A program made the position numbers and the translations under genes. A DNA stretch of 64,000 nt from UMGS1002 sp050946195 (GTDB lineage Bacteria; Bacillota; Clostridia; Oscillospirales; CAG-272): NCBI GenBank assembly GCA_050946195.1, contig JBMNUI010000002.1, forward strand, positions 1 to 64,000, given 5' to 3'. A model generated the notes under the pieces. It saw only the letters and a program-made list of their open reading frames with translations, was not told the origin of the DNA and ran no database searches. Of the stretch, positions 24,296-33,800 are shown piece by piece; the stretch's first letter is position 1; each line of letters starts with the position of its first letter.

Positions 24296-24327
24296 AAAAG
24301 GCCGCATCAGGCTGATGCGGCCTTTTT
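24296..24327 (+). terminator. Terminator after the GLUG protein
   Basis: An 11-bp stem GGCCGCATCAG/CTGATGCGGCC flanked by AAAA and TTTTT. Confidence 0.92.
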
Positions 24328-24445
24328 GCGTAGTTTGTAATGGACTTCAGCAGTGCAATTACATTTGTCCGAACCGGCCGAAACACAGATGGGACTACAT
24401 TTCTTTTCACGCAGGCAGGCGGCCTGATAAAATTTGCCTGCCGAC

Positions 24446-24474
24446 TTGAAAAAAGCTCGGGCGGGGTGTATAAT
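24446..24474 (+). promoter_or_regulatory. Promoter for glnA
   Basis: TTGAAA (24446-24451), 17-nt spacer, TATAAT (24469-24474), 61 nt before the start. No GlnR-type palindrome was recognised. Confidence 0.75.
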
Positions 24475-24534
24475 AAACCAAAATTTAATCTCGGTAATTG
24501 TTTTTACAACAAAAAACATACAGGGGAGATGACG

Positions 24535-25968
24535 ATGTTTAGCAGTTTCAAGGAAGCAAAGGAATTCTGTGCCGAAAACCAGATTAAAATGATCGACTTT
24601 AAAATGGTCGACATTGACGGCCGCTGGCGCCATCTGACAATACCCGAGGTGCGCTTTGAGGAGCGCCTGCTCGAGACCGGTATCGGGTTTGACGGCTCAA
24701 ACTACGGCTATGCAAAGGTCGAGAAGAGCGACATGGTTTTTGTCCCGATTCTATCCACGGCAATAATCGACGAATTTGCCGAGGTACCGACCCTCTCGAT
24801 GATAGGCGACATCATGGTAATCGACCTGCCCGACAACCGCCCCTTCGACCAGTATCCGAGAAATGTGGCCAAAAACGCCGAGAGGTACATGCGCGAGCTG
24901 GGCATCGCCGATCAGATGATAATCGGCCCGGAGTTTGAGTTCCACCTCTTTGACAACGTAAATTATCAGACCGAGGGGAACAAGGTCTCCTTTCAGGTCG
25001 ACACAAGGCAGGCCTCATGGAACACCGGCTGCCAGTCGGCCGACAACAAGGGCTTTAAGATCGACCGCAAGGCGGGGTATCACGCCGACCTTCCACACGA
25101 TATCACATACGACTTGAGGAGCAAGATATGCCTTTTGCTTGAAAAGTACGGCGTCAAGGTCAAGTACCACCATCATGAGGTCGGCGGCTCGGGCCAGGTG
25201 GAGGTCGAGGTCGAGACGGGCGAACTGACCGAGATGGCCGACAAGACCATGATACTGAAATATGTCGTAAAAAATGCCGCGCTCAAGGACGGCAGGACCG
25301 CGACCTTCATGCCGAAACCGCTCTACAACGAGGCCGGAAACGGTATGCATGTGCACATGCACCTTTTCAAGGACGGACAGCTGATTTTCTACGATGAAAA
25401 GGGCTATGCACAGCTCAGCGAAACCGCGCTGAACTTTATCGGCGGACTGCTCACGCACGCCTCCTCGCTCTGCGCCCTCACAAACCCCTCTACCAACTCC
25501 TTCAAGCGGCTGGTTCCCGGATTTGAGGCGCCGGTGACCCTCGGGTATGCCACCTCCAATCGAAGCGCCGTGATAAGAATTCCGGCATACGCGAAGGCGC
25601 CCGACCAGAAGCGCTTCGAGCTCAGAAGCCCCGACGCTACCTGCAACCCCTATTACGCCTATGCCGCGATTCTTATGGCCGGAATTGACGGTATAATAAA
25701 GAAAATAGACCCCTCAAAACAGGGTTGGGGGCCGTTTGACTTCAACCTGTATGATTTGCCCGAAGCAGAAAAAGCCAAAATAAAGTCGCTGCCGAGAAGC
25801 CTTGATGAGGCGCTTGACGCGCTTGAGGCCGACCACGAATACCTCACACAGGGCGGGGTTTTCCCAAAGGAGCTGATTTTGACCTGGCTCAAAAAAAAGC
25901 GCAGCGAGGCAATGCGGATCAATATGATAACCCACCCCGCCGAATATGAGGCGTATTACGACCTGTAA
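24535..25968 (+). CDS. glnA: Glutamine synthetase, type I
   Basis: 477 residues. It condenses glutamate and ammonia to glutamine using ATP, the main entry of nitrogen. Visible signatures are GIGFDGSNYGYAKVEKSDM (N-terminal loop), IGPEFEFHLFD (metal-binding glutamates), NGMHVHMHLFKDG, APVTLGYATSNRSAVIRIP, and RFELRSPDATCNPY. A NLYDLPEAE segment matches the position of the E. coli adenylylation tyrosine loop, although adenylylation is not usual in Firmicutes. The ATG at 24535 has AGGGGAG upstream; the longer ORF runs through the promoter and is rejected. Monocistronic. Confidence 0.96.
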   Translation: MFSSFKEAKEFCAENQIKMIDFKMVDIDGRWRHLTIPEVRFEERLLETGIGFDGSNYGYAKVEKSDMVFVPILSTAIIDEFAEVPTLSMIGDIMVIDLPDNRPFDQYPRNVAKNAERYMRELGIADQMIIGPEFEFHLFDNVNYQTEGNKVSFQVDTRQASWNTGCQSADNKGFKIDRKAGYHADLPHDITYDLRSKICLLLEKYGVKVKYHHHEVGGSGQVEVEVETGELTEMADKTMILKYVVKNAALKDGRTATFMPKPLYNEAGNGMHVHMHLFKDGQLIFYDEKGYAQLSETALNFIGGLLTHASSLCALTNPSTNSFKRLVPGFEAPVTLGYATSNRSAVIRIPAYAKAPDQKRFELRSPDATCNPYYAYAAILMAGIDGIIKKIDPSKQGWGPFDFNLYDLPEAEKAKIKSLPRSLDEALDALEADHEYLTQGGVFPKELILTWLKKKRSEAMRINMITHPAEYEAYYDL

Positions 25969-25972
25969 TACA

Positions 25973-26010
25973 GAAAGGCCGTGCTTCCGACAATCGGAAG
26001 CGCGGCCTTC
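25973..26010 (+). terminator. Hairpin between glnA and dgoK
   Basis: A 14-bp stem GGCCGTGCTTCCGA/TCGGAAGCGCGGCC with one G-U pair. It lies between convergent genes and lacks a long T-tract. Confidence 0.6.
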
Positions 26011-26029
26011 TATATGGCCTGTATGTAAT

Positions 26030-27031
26030 CTATCCGCGGTGACGGGCAAGATACTCCTTATAAACACAAAGGGCACCGACTGCCGGCGCACGCCGCGCCG
26101 TCTCGTCGTCGACCTCGACAATGTTCTCAACTCCGGCATGCCCGAGCAGGATGACGAAAATTGAGCGCAACGGCCTGCCGCCTCCGACTATTACTTTTAT
26201 GTCGCGGGTTTCTTGGCGGCAGGTTTCTTTTGCTGTGAGTATGTCGTCGCGCAGCAGGGCGCCGACAAAGAAATTCGCCGCCTCGTCGCAATTCCAGTCG
26301 CCGAGAGTCTGCACCATGCGGGCCTTGATTAGCGAGGGGGAGACGCCGTGGCGCGAGCAGTAGTCAAAGCCCCATGTGAGCTTCTCGGGGATTATCGTCC
26401 TTATCACCGGCCGGGGCAAAGAATATCGCAGAATCGTGTGCCCTGATATGGCGGCGATAAACTCGCCGCACATTCCGGTTAGAATCGACACAATTCTGCC
26501 GGTGCCGTCAACCTCGATAGCCTTGTTGTATGAGCCGGGCAGGGTTATGATGAAATTCCCGCTAAGGCCGAGCTGGGCCATTATCCCGTATGTCTCGCAC
26601 TCTTCGCCGCTCATCGAGTCGCGCAAAAAGATCTTTTTATCCTCGTCGCGCTCGTCGGGGTCGGGCAACGTCTTTACACCGGGAATAAATAAAATCGGGA
26701 TTTTGGTTATCTCCTCCATCACCACAAGCCGTGCGGCGGCGGCGCTTTCCGCAACGCCGGCCGGCGCTCTGGCATGGGGCAACTGATATATGCCCATGTC
26801 CGAGGCAAGGACCCCCGAGGAGAGGATTGCTTCAATTTCCTTCTCCTCCAGCGAGTTGCGCTCGAGCAGCTCTTTTATAGAGGAGACAAGCGCGGCTTTG
26901 AGGGGGGCGGAGGTTCCCTCAAAGGCGGTATTGCGGGCTCCGGCCTCCCGGCGGATCTCGTCGAGAATCACCTTCCCGTCAAACAGCCGGCAGCGCATGT
27001 TGGTGGCCCCGCAGTCCACAGCTATAAACAT
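26030..27031 (-). CDS. dgoK: 2-dehydro-3-deoxygalactonokinase
   Basis: 333 residues of the DgoK family. The enzyme phosphorylates 2-keto-3-deoxygalactonate at C6 in the De Ley-Doudoroff galactonate pathway. Features are the phosphate-1-like N-terminus FIAVDCGATNMRCRLFDG, SSGVLASDMGIYQLPH, the LPGSYNKA segment and FVGALLRDDI near the C-terminus, followed by VIVGGGRPL. The ATG at 27031 has GAGGTG 9 nt upstream and is preferred over the in-frame GTG at 27043. No DgoA aldolase or dehydratase is adjacent, so the pathway partners must be elsewhere. With the GH4 CHEV enzyme it hints at acidic-sugar catabolism. Confidence 0.88.
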   Translation of the reverse strand: MFIAVDCGATNMRCRLFDGKVILDEIRREAGARNTAFEGTSAPLKAALVSSIKELLERNSLEEKEIEAILSSGVLASDMGIYQLPHARAPAGVAESAAAARLVVMEEITKIPILFIPGVKTLPDPDERDEDKKIFLRDSMSGEECETYGIMAQLGLSGNFIITLPGSYNKAIEVDGTGRIVSILTGMCGEFIAAISGHTILRYSLPRPVIRTIIPEKLTWGFDYCSRHGVSPSLIKARMVQTLGDWNCDEAANFFVGALLRDDILTAKETCRQETRDIKVIVGGGRPLRSIFVILLGHAGVENIVEVDDETARRAPAVGALCVYKEYLARHRG

Positions 27032-27067
27032 GTGTTCCGTCACCTCGCGGTTTTATGTTCACCTGCA

Positions 27068-27096
27068 ATTATAGCCGCCCGATGCAAAAAAAGCAA
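27068..27096 (-). promoter_or_regulatory. Promoter for dgoK
   Basis: Minus-strand TTGCTT (27091-27096), 17-nt spacer, TATAAT (27068-27073). Confidence 0.65.
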
Positions 27097-27391
27097 CTGT
27101 TTTTCGGCAAAAAGAGGCAAAATTAAAAATGCAGGATTACATTGATGTATTACAACAAAGGGTAAAAAGAGCAAAAACAGCTTCAAATGTGAGTTTGTCC
27201 TCTTCCTCATCAGACATCTTTAAAGGTTATTATACTTTTTCTCTACCTCCAATATTCGCTAACGAATAATCGGACTTATATCATCCAAATGTGGACGATT
27301 AGGTTGTTTTTATCAAAAGCGCTGAGTTGTTCTGTCATGCAAAGTACGGCGCTTGTTCCCGAATCTCTTGCGTATCGGTTGAGCGTATCGG
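27097..27391. other. Gene-free stretch upstream of the metallophosphoesterase
   Basis: No credible ORF. It contains a small palindrome ATTCG-CTAA-CGAAT near 27255 and a direct repeat TATCGGTTGA (27374-27394) next to the following promoter. Confidence 0.4.
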
Positions 27392-27420
27392 TTGACACAA
27401 AAGCCGGTAAGTTGTATAAT
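27392..27420 (+). promoter_or_regulatory. Perfect consensus promoter for the metallophosphoesterase
   Basis: TTGACA (27392-27397), 17-nt spacer, TATAAT (27415-27420), 63 nt before the ATG. Confidence 0.88.
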
Positions 27421-27482
27421 ATTTGGGTTATAGAACGCGCAAAGCTCTTTGCCTAACGGAAATTTTCACATGGGGGGTCAGC

Positions 27483-28595
27483 ATGAACAGCATTCCTGAT
27501 GCTTTTCTTACAAAGCCTATTGTCTACGCCATACGGGACAGCTGTCAGATCATGGTGCCGGTCACCTGCGAGTGTGTCATGTGGGTGAGGGTCGGCGAGC
27601 GGAATTATTACGACGACTCAGGCGGAATCCTTCGTTCGGATACCACCATCCACCGCATGACGGTTCCGATGTCGGAGCTCGACCGCGAGAGGCAATATAC
27701 AGTGTGCTTCCGAAGGATGCCTGAGCGCAAGCCGTATTTTACCGAACCCGGCGAGGTCGAGTGCTACACCTCGGTCTTCCGCCCGGTCACTTCATCGCCG
27801 ATACGGATATACCACATTGCCGACGCACACAATCAGGTCGAGAAGCCGGTCGCGGCCGGAAAATTCTTCGGGAGCAAGCTTGACCTTTTGATACTCAACG
27901 GCGACATTCCAAACCACAGCGGAAAAATCGAGTATTTCTCCGCAATTCACCAGATAGCCTCACAGATAACCGGGGGCGAAATTCCGGTCGTCTTCTCACG
28001 CGGCAACCATGACATGCGCGGAGTCTGTGCCGAAAAGCTTGCCGACCACACCCCGACAGACAACGGAAGAACCTACTATTCATTCAGGCTTGGCAGGCTC
28101 TGGGGACTGGTTCTCGACTGCGGTGAGGATAAGCCCGACGACAATCCCGAATATGGACATACCATCTGTTGCGAGGACCTGCGCCGCCGCGAAACCGAGT
28201 ACATAGAGTCGATTATCGCCTCAAGCGAGAGAGAATATGCCGCCGAGGGTGTTGAGAACAGGATTGTCATAGTACATATTCCCTTCACATACACCCCCAA
28301 ACCGCCCTTCAATATTGAAATCGACACCTATACACACTGGGCAAAACTGCTTCGCGAACATATAAAACCCCAGCTTATGATCTGCGGTCATGTTCACAAG
28401 TGCTTTATCAGTCCGGTGGGCGGTCCTCGTGACAACAAGGGGCAACCCTGCACACTCGTCTGCGCCTCGATGCCTGTCAAGGACGGGCCTTTCTGGGGCG
28501 GGGCCTTTACTCTCTACCCCGACCGCTGCAATGTTAAATTTACAAACAGCGAGGGCGAGATATCCGAGGACAGCGATATAATTTTTGAACCATAA
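27483..28595 (+). CDS. Calcineurin-like metallophosphoesterase
   Basis: 370 residues. A beta-rich N-terminal part (1-105) precedes the catalytic domain, whose metal ligands are DAH (114-116), GDIPNH (Asp141), GNHD (174-177), VHIPF and GHVH near 305. The arrangement is like purple-acid-phosphatase-type proteins with an N-terminal fibronectin-like domain, but without a signal peptide. GGGGGG precedes the ATG at 27483; the longer ORF start lies in the promoter leader. Substrate is unknown; it could be a phosphodiester or nucleotide. Monocistronic. Confidence 0.87.
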   Translation: MNSIPDAFLTKPIVYAIRDSCQIMVPVTCECVMWVRVGERNYYDDSGGILRSDTTIHRMTVPMSELDRERQYTVCFRRMPERKPYFTEPGEVECYTSVFRPVTSSPIRIYHIADAHNQVEKPVAAGKFFGSKLDLLILNGDIPNHSGKIEYFSAIHQIASQITGGEIPVVFSRGNHDMRGVCAEKLADHTPTDNGRTYYSFRLGRLWGLVLDCGEDKPDDNPEYGHTICCEDLRRRETEYIESIIASSEREYAAEGVENRIVIVHIPFTYTPKPPFNIEIDTYTHWAKLLREHIKPQLMICGHVHKCFISPVGGPRDNKGQPCTLVCASMPVKDGPFWGGAFTLYPDRCNVKFTNSEGEISEDSDIIFEP

Positions 28596-28603
28596 AAAAT
28601 ATT

Positions 28604-28638
28604 TCCGCCTGCGCTTTATGCAGGGCGGGTATCTTTTT
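28604..28638 (+). terminator. Terminator after the metallophosphoesterase
   Basis: An 8-bp stem CCGCCTGC/GCAGGGCGG with one bulge and CTTTTT downstream. Confidence 0.75.
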
Positions 28639-28681
28639 GTCCTTGAAATCCTGCTTTACTTATATCAGTCGGTGTTTTTTC

Positions 28682-28710
28682 TTGACATTGAACTAAAATT
28701 AGGCTATAAT
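28682..28710 (+). promoter_or_regulatory. Perfect consensus promoter for the tmk-cysS-gtrA operon
   Basis: TTGACA (28682-28687), 17-nt spacer, TATAAT (28705-28710), 50 nt before tmk. Confidence 0.88.
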
Positions 28711-28759
28711 CATAATATGGAAGGATGTAAAATTCGTCTTTGGGCGGCGCGAGGCTGAG

Positions 28760-29395
28760 ATGACCGATAAAGACAACAGAACCGGAAAATTCATAGTGTT
28801 TGAGGGACTTGACGGCTCGGGCAAGACAAAGCATATAGGCCTGCTGAAGGAACACCTTGTCCAACGTGGCCGGCGAGCTCATGTCACCGCCGAGCCGACA
28901 AATTCCCAGCTTGGCGGGATGCTGCGCGACGCCCTCTCGGGAATCACGCAACGATCGCCCTGTGAGATGGCGGCGCTTTTCCTGCTCGACCGGATTTTCC
29001 ACAATGTCAACCCGGTCTCGGGAATAAACAAAATGCTATCCGACGGATATGATGTCATTTGTGACAGATACTATTATTCGTCACTGGCATATCAGGGGAC
29101 CGAGACCGATTTTGACTGGGTTGTGGCGATGAATATCAACTGCCCCGAGATCCGGCGCCCCGACCTCTGTATTTTCCTTGACCTTGACCCCGACACCTGC
29201 ATTAAACGCCTGCAGAGACGGACCACGACCGACATTTACGAAACAAAAGAAAGGCTTGAAAAATACCGGGCGGCCTATTTTCGGGTCTTTGACCTGCTCG
29301 ACGACCGGGTGATTGTTGTCAACACGGCCGACGAAATAGAGGTTGCCGCGGAGAAGATTGCCAAGGCGGCCGACGATATCTGTAATATTACCTAA
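28760..29395 (+). CDS. tmk: Thymidylate kinase
   Basis: 211 residues. It phosphorylates dTMP to dTDP. The P-loop FEGLDGSGKT spans about 14-23, the DRY-type motif is CDRYYYSSLAYQG, and RRTTTDIYET is in the LID region. Length is typical. Only a weak GAGG precedes the ATG. It starts a compact operon: the next gene begins 16 nt after its stop. Confidence 0.94.
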   Translation: MTDKDNRTGKFIVFEGLDGSGKTKHIGLLKEHLVQRGRRAHVTAEPTNSQLGGMLRDALSGITQRSPCEMAALFLLDRIFHNVNPVSGINKMLSDGYDVICDRYYYSSLAYQGTETDFDWVVAMNINCPEIRRPDLCIFLDLDPDTCIKRLQRRTTTDIYETKERLEKYRAAYFRVFDLLDDRVIVVNTADEIEVAAEKIAKAADDICNIT

Positions 29396-29410
29396 AGGAG
29401 GTAGGATGAG

Positions 29411-29803
29411 ATGTGTGACGGGTGGTACCGCAAATACCGTGCGCCTAAGAAAAAGAAGAAGAGTGCTCTTGCATGGATTGTTGCCGCGCTGGCCTTTGTC
29501 GCCCTCTGCCCGCTGGCGGTAAAGCGCGACAAGGAAAAGGGTGAATGGGGCATAGCCTCGCTCCTGCTCTTTGTCGGTTGCAGGCCGTCTGCGAAAAAAG
29601 AGGGCGGGCGTGAGCTGACAATCTCAATTCCGGGATATTCGCATATAAAGTCAATCTGCAAATCGGTCTGCGGATGCAAAAAGAACGCGTCCGACACCTT
29701 CGAGGCCGGCAACAATGGTGATGCCGAGGATTTTGACCTTTCCGAGCTGATGGGCGAGACCTCCGGCAACATTACCCCAGATGTCACAATATCCGAGGAA
29801 TAA
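29411..29803 (+). CDS. Hypothetical small membrane protein between tmk and cysS
   Basis: 130 residues of unknown family. A basic N-terminus (YRAPKKKKKS) leads into a hydrophobic segment at about 18-37 (ALAWIVAALAFVALCPLAV), a second hydrophobic stretch with LLLFVGC, a Cys-containing part (SICKSVCGCKK) and an acidic tail. A strong AAAGGAGG lies upstream, so it is genuinely translated. No function can be assigned; the position in an essential-gene operon suggests constitutive expression. Codon use looks like its neighbours. Confidence 0.7.
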   Translation: MCDGWYRKYRAPKKKKKSALAWIVAALAFVALCPLAVKRDKEKGEWGIASLLLFVGCRPSAKKEGGRELTISIPGYSHIKSICKSVCGCKKNASDTFEAGNNGDAEDFDLSELMGETSGNITPDVTISEE

Positions 29804-29827
29804 TTGTAAGAAAGTCAAATTCTCAGT

Positions 29828-31273
29828 ATGCAGATTTACAATTCGCTGACACGGAAAAAAGAAGAGCTGATACCGGTCGAGCCCGGAGTTGTACGCATGT
29901 ATACCTGCGGGCCGACCGTATATCATTATGCCCACATAGGCAACCTCCGTACATACATTACGGAGGACGTGCTTGAAAAGTACCTGAGCTACTCGGGATA
30001 CGAGGTACGGCGCGTGATGAACATCACCGACGTCGGCCACCTGACCAGCGACGCCGACACCGGCGAGGACAAGATGCTCAAGGGCGCGCGCCGCGAGAAA
30101 AAGTCGGTGATGGAGATAGCAAAATTCTACACCGACGCCTTTTTTGCCGACTGCGCAAAGCTCAATATAAAAAAGCCCGATATTGTAGTTCCGGCCACCT
30201 CCTGCATCGACGAGTTCATCAGGGTCATCTCTGCCTTAATTGACAGGGGCTACGCATACCTTGCCGGCGGGAACGTCTATTTCGATATCTCAAAGCTCGG
30301 GCAATACCATGTTTTCCTCGACTTTAAGGAGGAGGACCTTGCGGTCGGCGTGCGCGAGGGGGTCGGCGAAGACAAAAACAAGAAAAACCCCGCCGACTTT
30401 GCGCTCTGGTTTACAAAATCAAAATTTGAGGACCAGGAACTCAAATGGGAAAGTCCGTGGGGGCTGGGGTATCCCGGCTGGCATATCGAGTGCTCCTGCA
30501 TTGCCATGAAGTATCTCGGCGGGCGGCTCGACATCCACTGCGGCGGAATTGACAACACCTTCCCGCACCACACAAACGAAATTGCGCAGAGCGAGGCCTA
30601 TCTCGGGCACAAGTGGTGCAACTTTTGGGTTCACGGAGCACATCTGGTCAGCTCTTCCGGCAAGATGAGCAAGTCGTCGGGCGAGTTTCTCACCGTCTCG
30701 CTGCTCGAGGAAAAGGGATATAACCCCCTGGCCTACCGGTTTTTCTGCCTCGGGTCGCATTACCGCAGGTCACTGGCCTTCTCGTGGGAAAACCTCGACA
30801 ACGCCCAGACGGCCTACAACAAGCTTATCTCCCGAATAGCCGCACTTGTTCCCGAAAAGGACGAAGCGGTTGATTCTGCGGCATTTGAGTCGCTGCGCGC
30901 CGGGTTTGTCGCGGCGCTTGACAATGACCTCAACATCTCGCTGGCAATCACCGCGGTATACGACGTGCTCAAAGCCGACACCAACCCGGCGACCAAACTG
31001 GCGCTCATTTCGGATTTTGACCGCGTGCTCTCGCTCGACCTCATTCCGGCCGCCGAGAAGCTGCGGGCAGAGGAGCGCGCCGCAGCCAAAGAGCAAGCGG
31101 CGGCAGACGACCCGTTTGTCGCCGAGATTCTGCGCCTGATTGCCAAGCGTGCCGAGGCCAAAAAGGCAAAGAATTATTCAAAGGCCGACCAAATCCGCGC
31201 AGAGCTTGCCGCGCGGGGCGTGATTCTCACCGACACACCGACCGGCACCACCTTTAAAATCACAAAACAATGA
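29828..31273 (+). CDS. cysS: Cysteinyl-tRNA synthetase
   Basis: 481 residues, class I aminoacyl-tRNA synthetase. Visible are Cys27 (zinc ligand) in YTCGPTVY, HIGN (36-39) of the HIGH signature, GWHIECSC and CGGIDNTFPHH for zinc and adenylate binding, and KMSKSSGE near 278-286. The C-terminus is ALAIR..A..AKNYSKADQIRAEL-like, as expected. The ribosome-binding site is poor (AAGAAAG), so translation may depend on the upstream genes. The stop overlaps the gtrA start (ATGA). Confidence 0.96.
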   Translation: MQIYNSLTRKKEELIPVEPGVVRMYTCGPTVYHYAHIGNLRTYITEDVLEKYLSYSGYEVRRVMNITDVGHLTSDADTGEDKMLKGARREKKSVMEIAKFYTDAFFADCAKLNIKKPDIVVPATSCIDEFIRVISALIDRGYAYLAGGNVYFDISKLGQYHVFLDFKEEDLAVGVREGVGEDKNKKNPADFALWFTKSKFEDQELKWESPWGLGYPGWHIECSCIAMKYLGGRLDIHCGGIDNTFPHHTNEIAQSEAYLGHKWCNFWVHGAHLVSSSGKMSKSSGEFLTVSLLEEKGYNPLAYRFFCLGSHYRRSLAFSWENLDNAQTAYNKLISRIAALVPEKDEAVDSAAFESLRAGFVAALDNDLNISLAITAVYDVLKADTNPATKLALISDFDRVLSLDLIPAAEKLRAEERAAAKEQAAADDPFVAEILRLIAKRAEAKKAKNYSKADQIRAELAARGVILTDTPTGTTFKITKQ

Positions 31274-31797
31274 GCGATATAAAAAAAGAGCCGTCGGGCC
31301 GGCTTAACGGGGAAATTGCCCGCTACCTTTTCTTCGGGGTGCTGACCACGTTTGTCGGCTGGGCGGTCTATTTTGCGCTTCTCTGGGGCGGCCGGGCGAT
31401 ATTTGATATCCCCGCCGACGACACGACCAGCGCGGCATATTTAGGGATATATACCGCGGCGCAGATCATACAGTGGGTCTGTGCGGTGCTTTTTGCGTTT
31501 TTTACCAACCGAAAATGGGTATTCACCGATGCCGACAGGAGCGCGGGCGTCATGTCTCAACTGGCGGTCTTCGCCGGGGGGCGGCTGCTTACCCTCGGGC
31601 TCGATTATATGGTGACCCTCCTTGGCACCAACGGGCTGGCAGCGCTCTGGCCCGGGCTGTCAGGCGTCTATGTCGTCGCACTTGACAGGACCGCAAACTT
31701 CGCCGAGGTCCTCTCAAAGATTGCCGCGGCGGTCATAGTAATAATCGGGAATTATATTTTCAGCAAGCTTTTGGTATTCCGGACAAAAGGGCAGTAA
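31270..31797 (+). CDS. GtrA-family membrane protein
   Basis: 175 residues with four predicted membrane segments: IARYLFFGVLTTFVGWAVYF, IIQWVCAVLFAFFTNRKWVF, the third around LLTLGLDYMVTLLG and the last IAAAVIVIIGNYIFSKLLVF. The F.TNRKWVF and NYIFSKLLVFR motifs are typical of GtrA, thought to help translocate lipid-linked sugars for cell-surface polysaccharides. It has no ribosome-binding site but overlaps cysS by 4 nt, so it is translationally coupled. Last gene of the operon. Confidence 0.88.
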   Translation: MSDIKKEPSGRLNGEIARYLFFGVLTTFVGWAVYFALLWGGRAIFDIPADDTTSAAYLGIYTAAQIIQWVCAVLFAFFTNRKWVFTDADRSAGVMSQLAVFAGGRLLTLGLDYMVTLLGTNGLAALWPGLSGVYVVALDRTANFAEVLSKIAAAVIVIIGNYIFSKLLVFRTKGQ

Positions 31798-31869
31798 AAA
31801 GCTCTCAAGAGCGGGCACATTTCGGCGCCTGCGGCTCACACCCGCCTGGCGCTTTGCTTAAAACAATTC

Positions 31870-31902
31870 GGGGCAAAAATCAGACGATTTTTGCCCCTTT
31901 TT
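31870..31902 (+). terminator. Terminator after gtrA, between convergent genes
   Basis: A 12-bp stem GGGGCAAAAATC/GATTTTTGCCCC with an AGAC loop and TTTTT. Confidence 0.92.
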
Positions 31903-33500
31903 CATTTGTCCCACTTGTCGGAAAGCGCATTTATCTGGGCTGTGAACTTTGCCAGGTCCTTGTTGGCACCGCCGCGGTTTTTCTCTATCACCTCGAGCAG
32001 CCGCCGCCCGGCCAGAAGCAGCCGCTCAAAGGCCGCCTGATTCCTTGCCGTCGCGGTTTCCTTCTTTATTTTAACCATGTTGCCGGGTACGACAATGCGG
32101 TCTGCCGCAAGGTCGTATTCGGCGCCGTTGTAGGGTGCGAGGGTCCTGTATCCCAGTCTGTCCGAGATGGTCTGCGCAAAAACGTCGCAGACGTCGTCGC
32201 TGCAGTGGTTGACAAACACACGTTGCGGCGCGGGGCTGAGGCTGCCGAGCCAGTCAAGCAGAATCCCCACGTCGGCATGCGCGCTGATGCCCCTGAGGGT
32301 CTCAATCCTGGCCTTGACCGCAATCTTCTCTCCGAAGAGCTTTACGGTCTTGGCGCCGTCCTGTAATATCCTGCCGAGCGAGCCCTCAGACTGGTACCCG
32401 ACAAAGAGCACCGTGCTCTCCTGCCGCCAGAGGTTGTGCTTCAGATGATGCCGTATGCGGCCGGCCTCGCACATTCCAGAGGCTGAAATAATTATTTTCG
32501 GGGTTTTATCCTCGTTTATCAGTTTGGATTCATCGCTTGTGACCGAAAGCCTCAGCCCCGGGAAACTTATCGGATTGATACCCGCTTCGACCAGCGCAAG
32601 TGTTTCGGCGTCATAGTATTCGGTCATGTCGTCTGTATATATGTGGGTCGCCTCGATGGCAAGCGGGCTGTCGAGCCAGACCGGAAAGTCGCCGTGCCCC
32701 TTTATGAGCTGCTGCTCCTTTATTATCCTTAAGAGATACAAAATCTCCTGCGTTCGCCCCACCGCAAACGCGGGGATAACGACGTTTCCGCCCCGGTCGA
32801 GCGTGCTCTGTATTATTTCGGTGAGCTGGCCGACGTAGTCGGGGCGCTCGCCGTGTGAGCGGTCTCCGTATGTACCCTCTATCACGACATAATCGGCAAA
32901 CCGGGGCTTTACGGGGTTGCGGAGCAGCGGACGGTCGACATTTCCGAGGTCTCCCGAGAAGAGCAGAACAATGGTTTTGCCGCCCTCGGTAATCGTCAGT
33001 TCGATTGAGGCCGAGCCGAGCAGGTGTCCGGCATCAATAAACCGCGCCCAAATACCGTCGGCTATCTTTACCTGCTCTCCGTAGCCGCAGGTCGAGAAAA
33101 GCGGCATTGTTTTTTCAACGTCGGCAATGGTATAAAGCGGGGTGTACGGGGGATCGCCCGCGCGCGCCGCCTTGCGGTTCCGCCACTCGGCCTCAAGCCC
33201 CTGAATATATGCCGAGTCAAGCAGCATAATGCTGCAGAGCCGCCTTGTCGCCTCGGTCGAGTATATCGGTCCCGAGTAGCCGTTTGCCACAAGATAGGGG
33301 ATTTTCCCCGAATGGTCGATATGCGCGTGGGTCAGCAGGATGCAGTCGATGTCTGCCGGATTTACCGGGCAGTCGCAGTTCTCGTATATGTCGGGCCCCT
33401 GCTCAAGCCCGCAGTCAATCAGGATGTTCTTCCCGCAGGCAGAAAGCATCGTCGACGAGCCCGTTACCTCGTGGGCCGCGCCCAGAAATGTAAGTTTCAC
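31902..33500 (-). CDS. Metallo-beta-lactamase / beta-CASP RNA-processing exonuclease
   Basis: 532 residues of the beta-CASP nuclease family (CPSF-73/Ysh1-like in bacteria). Motifs are the zinc site THAHIDHSG (His58, His60, Asp62, His63), AGHLLGSAS, FSGDLG, FAVGRTQE, SGMCEAGRIRHHL and the final SAHAD and NHCS segments. A short C-terminal helical extension is present. Such proteins act on RNA as endo- or exonucleases; they are related to but distinct from RNase J. The start is GTG at 33500 with GGGGG upstream. Monocistronic. Confidence 0.92.
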   Translation of the reverse strand: MKLTFLGAAHEVTGSSTMLSACGKNILIDCGLEQGPDIYENCDCPVNPADIDCILLTHAHIDHSGKIPYLVANGYSGPIYSTEATRRLCSIMLLDSAYIQGLEAEWRNRKAARAGDPPYTPLYTIADVEKTMPLFSTCGYGEQVKIADGIWARFIDAGHLLGSASIELTITEGGKTIVLLFSGDLGNVDRPLLRNPVKPRFADYVVIEGTYGDRSHGERPDYVGQLTEIIQSTLDRGGNVVIPAFAVGRTQEILYLLRIIKEQQLIKGHGDFPVWLDSPLAIEATHIYTDDMTEYYDAETLALVEAGINPISFPGLRLSVTSDESKLINEDKTPKIIISASGMCEAGRIRHHLKHNLWRQESTVLFVGYQSEGSLGRILQDGAKTVKLFGEKIAVKARIETLRGISAHADVGILLDWLGSLSPAPQRVFVNHCSDDVCDVFAQTISDRLGYRTLAPYNGAEYDLAADRIVVPGNMVKIKKETATARNQAAFERLLLAGRRLLEVIEKNRGGANKDLAKFTAQINALSDKWDK

Positions 33501-33535
33501 AAAAAAGCCCCCATAAAAATTATTTTCTAACTTTG

Positions 33536-33564
33536 ATTATACCATCTTTCGGGCGGGGTGGCAA
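33536..33564 (-). promoter_or_regulatory. Promoter for the beta-CASP nuclease
   Basis: Minus-strand TTGCCA (33559-33564), 17-nt spacer, TATAAT (33536-33541). Confidence 0.7.
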
Positions 33565-33800
33565 GGAATTTTTTATTTTGCCTCTCCTTGCCGATGTAAA
33601 TGATATTGATATGACCCAAAAACGAGGAGAAGCTCGAACTCCAGATGTGGTGTTTCGTACATTTAATGATTTTGCTGATATTCTCCCGTCCGTCCTGTTT
33701 TTTGTATTCGCAGGCAAATATCCTGAAAAAGGATTTTGAGCAAGGGTCCTGTGGTAGCGCCTTGTGAGCGTATTTCGGGATACGGGGCGAAGCCACGTAC

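Noticed and set aside
24340..24534. N-terminal extension of glutamine synthetase
   Set aside because: The 65 extra codons cover the terminator tail and promoter; a proper ribosome-binding site stands before the ATG at 24535.
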